Source: Ulva prolifera
Taxonomy: Eukaryota; Chlorophyta; Ulvophyceae; Ulvales; Ulvaceae
Length of the DNA: 64,000 nucleotides
Direction of reading: 5' to 3'
Assembly: GCA_023078555.1 (NCBI GenBank)
Contig: CM041197.1
Coordinates: 10,164,552-10,228,551 of the forward strand
A model generated the notes under the pieces. The model saw nothing but the letters and a program-made list of their open reading frames with translations, was not told the DNA's origin and searched no databases. The position numbers and the translations under genes are program-made. The first letter of the stretch is position 1. Every line of letters begins with the position of its first letter. This document shows, piece after piece, positions 61,824 to 64,000 of the stretch.

Positions 61824-63293
61824 CTAGAGGCCGAGGCAGACGTGCTTCTCCTCAAGGAACTCGAGGATGCCCGCGCTGCCGTTCTCGCGCCCGATGCCGG
61901 ACTGCTTCACGCCGCCGAAGGGCGCGCTCTCCGCGACGATCGCCGTCTCGTTGACGCCGACCATGCCGTACTCGAGCGCCTCGGCGACGCGCACGGCGCG
62001 GCCGAGGTCGCGCGTGAAGAGATACGCCGCGAGGCCGTACTCCGTGTCGTTGGCCGCGGCGACCGCCTCCGCCTCGCTCGAGAACCTGCACGCCGCTGGT
62101 GCTTGACAACTTGAGTACAGCGCACAGTCTCGGCTGCAAACAGCTGCCATGCGATGTCTCACCGGGCAGTTCCAGTGCCAGGTTGCAGGCGAGAGGGCCG
62201 CATCCACCACTGCAGCCTCGGCGACAAGCACACCATAAACTGCGGAGTTGTTGTTGTCCCTATGGTGGTGGCTCCTTTCGTGCATACAAACGTGCAAACG
62301 GTGCGGGTGGTGGATTCGGCCAGTCTGGCAGGGCGAGGATCTTCTGAGCGACGACATAGCTCATCAATTTGGTTCGTGAGATGACGATGCTGGAGCTTGC
62401 AGTGGCCCCCACGCCACCAAAATTAGCGTGCAGCGTCACGCACACCGCCCCGGTGGCTTCTCTGAGGTGTGGGGGGGTACACCGGTGCGGAGGCAGTGGA
62501 TCCGGGGATGACGAGCATGGCCGAGAGACGGTCGATCTGCCGCACCAGGAGGAGACACGCCTGCCACGCCCTGCCGCGCAGAGATGTCCCACCGCAGTAG
62601 ACAAGCACACAACCCTGACACATGCACCACTACTAGATCGATCTGATTTGAAAGCACGCATCGAGCTCTGGGAGGTCTCTGCGAGAGGTCGGATCTGCCT
62701 CAGATCACATCTCGCGCTGATGTGAAGGAGCTCAGCCTCAGGTGACCCGCGGCCGCAGACCTAGAGATAACTCAGCGTGCGTATTCAGCAGCCTATCTTC
62801 GAGACGGTCGCAGACCTAGAGATATGTTGCTTATATCGGGCGCTCACTGGCCCTGGCTTACGCAACGTGTCCCTCAGCGAGGACCAGAATCCGCCGCCTT
62901 GCAGCATTTTCAGGGCTGCCGTGCGGATATCAGACCTAAATATGCAGATCTGTTTGAGGCGATCGGACCCGACGCTGGCGAGCAGGGTGCGCACGTGCGG
63001 ACCGGGATGACCGGCGCAAACGTCTCCTCCCGCCACACCCGCATCCCCGGCGTCACCGCGTCCAGCAGCGTCGGCGCGAAGAAGTAGCCACGGTCGAGGC
63101 CGGCCGGGGGGCTGCCGCCGCAGACGACGCGTGCGCCGCGGTCCACCGCGTCGGCGACGTGCGCCGCGGCGTGCTCCACGCGCGCGCCGTTGATGCATGG
63201 GCCCATCTGCGTGGCCGCGTCGGTGCCATCGCCGACGGTCAGGCTGCGCATGCGTGCGGCGACCGCTTCCACCAGCTCGGCGTGGAGAGACTC
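61824..63293 (-). CDS. Succinate-semialdehyde dehydrogenase-like ALDH, C-terminal exons (partial)
   Basis: Two exons in coding order, 63293-62995 and 62085-61824, give 186 residues to the TAG stop. The intron (909 bp) has a GTGCGC donor and GTGCAG acceptor, phase 2. Seen: MGPCINGARVEH, GYFFAPTLLDAVTPGM, EETFAPVIPV, NDTEYGLAAYLFTRDL, APFGGVKQSGIGREN and the ending FLEEKHVCLGL. The last two motifs are characteristic of succinate-semialdehyde dehydrogenase (ALDH5/GabD type), which oxidises succinate semialdehyde to succinate with NAD(P) in GABA breakdown. The catalytic Cys and Glu belong to upstream exons; none is recognisable in 63294-64000, so the gene continues beyond the window. Homologues are about 480-530 residues, so roughly the last third is present. 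Another ALDH subclass is possible but less likely. Confidence 0.9.
62754..62824. repeat. 16-bp direct repeat in the ALDH intron
   Basis: CGCAGACCTAGAGATA occurs at 62754-62769 and 62809-62824. Short and of unknown meaning; possibly the scar of a small duplication. Confidence 0.7.
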
Positions 63294-64000
63294 CTGCAGC
63301 GGCGCAGAGGTGCAATCGGGCAAGACGCGATGCGACACCGGGTGGCCGGCGGTGGAGCACTGCGAGTGGCGCTCCGGGGTGTGTCTCACGTTCAGGACTT
63401 CAGGAGTCGTCAGTACTGTACATAAAAAAAAAAAAAGGCCTGGCAGGGCATGCATGGGCTGGTGGTGCTGCCGGGGTGGTTCAATGGTTGCATGAGTGGT
63501 GGTAAGGCGCGGGAACTGCCTTCAAAATTCAGCGGAGCCGGGAACAGAATGCGGTGGGCAATCTACCTGAGAGCACACCTGCTTCAGCCACCAACGGGGT
63601 GTGTATGATCAGCCTGGTGTGATGCTGCCAGGCACTGGTTCTGGCCCATGTTGTAGAGATACTGTCTGGATCTGCACTGTGAGTTGAGCCGGCCGCCGCG
63701 CGCGTCGTGCACATGACAGCCGGCAGTGGCATAGCACACGCCTATGAGAACAGGAGACGGCAGCATACTCACCGAGCACATGGCATCATGCCAGAGACAC
63801 AGGCACCGATGCGCCACCAGGCATATGCATGCAGGAGGAGGGCACACACAGGAGCAGAAGACGGGTGGCACACAGCTCCACAAGAGGAGGAGTCAGAACG
63901 CGCGTACGTCCAGGCGCGCAGGAGACAGTTTCAGGGACACAGCAGGGGGGAGTTCTAACGTATCCAGCGCACATGCACGCAGCCGGAGGGCTCAAGTGCA
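63294..64000 (-). other. Probable upstream intron of the aldehyde dehydrogenase
   Basis: The acceptor CTGCAG at 63299-63294 (minus strand) opens the first visible ALDH exon, so the adjoining sequence is intron at least at that end. No further ALDH motif is found up to the window edge. An A-run lies at about 63423-63436. Confidence 0.5.

Overview
This is nuclear-type eukaryotic DNA, most likely from a green (chlorophyte) microalga. Coding exons are GC-rich, the code is standard, and the introns are GT-AG with strong GTGCGT or GTACGT donors and TGCAG acceptors, the style typical of chlorophyte genomes. The intergenic DNA is loaded with CATGCATG-rich filler, repeats and mobile elements. The algal assignment is an inference from gene structure; no marker gene in the window settles it.

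The backbone is a five-member family of long, multi-exon paralogous genes that I can model exactly from shared splice sites and reading frame: copy A (2430-5571, +, first exon not found), copy B (6497-12081, +), copy C (18939-14031, -), copy D (46187-52219, +) and copy E (54746-59940, +). The short first exon of C, D and E (and, more weakly, B) encodes a basic stretch like the DNA-contact region of bZIP factors. It is spliced in phase 0 to a helical segment in the zipper position. Four further conserved blocks follow: an RWVxxSPH block, a CPH-x10-H-x4-CPxC putative metal site, an exon of exactly 57 codons in every copy, and a C-terminal block with C-x-C-x2-C. I do not know a named family with this architecture, and I regard it as the most interesting content of the window.

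Between copies C and D lies a region shaped by duplication and transposition. A Ty1/copia LTR retrotransposon (19566-26189, 5-bp target duplication) carries, inside its 5' LTR, a 1412-bp terminal-inverted-repeat DNA transposon (8-bp target duplication, hAT-like). Next come three copies of a carbohydrate-sulfotransferase-like gene. One is a rearranged remnant (28100-26879, -). One is interrupted by a tRNA-derived SINE (33986-36075, +). One is an intact single-exon gene (42420-44324, +). The last two sit in about 5.5-kb segmental duplicates (about 30946-36512 and 39345-44890).

The right edge holds the C-terminal two exons of a succinate-semialdehyde-type aldehyde dehydrogenase on the minus strand; its catalytic half lies beyond the window. 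The remaining stretches are introns or intergenic DNA with minisatellites, G-runs, a long hairpin and dispersed repeat families. No rRNA, functional tRNA or CRISPR array was seen. Functional links between the regulator-like family and the sulfotransferases are not shown by the sequence.
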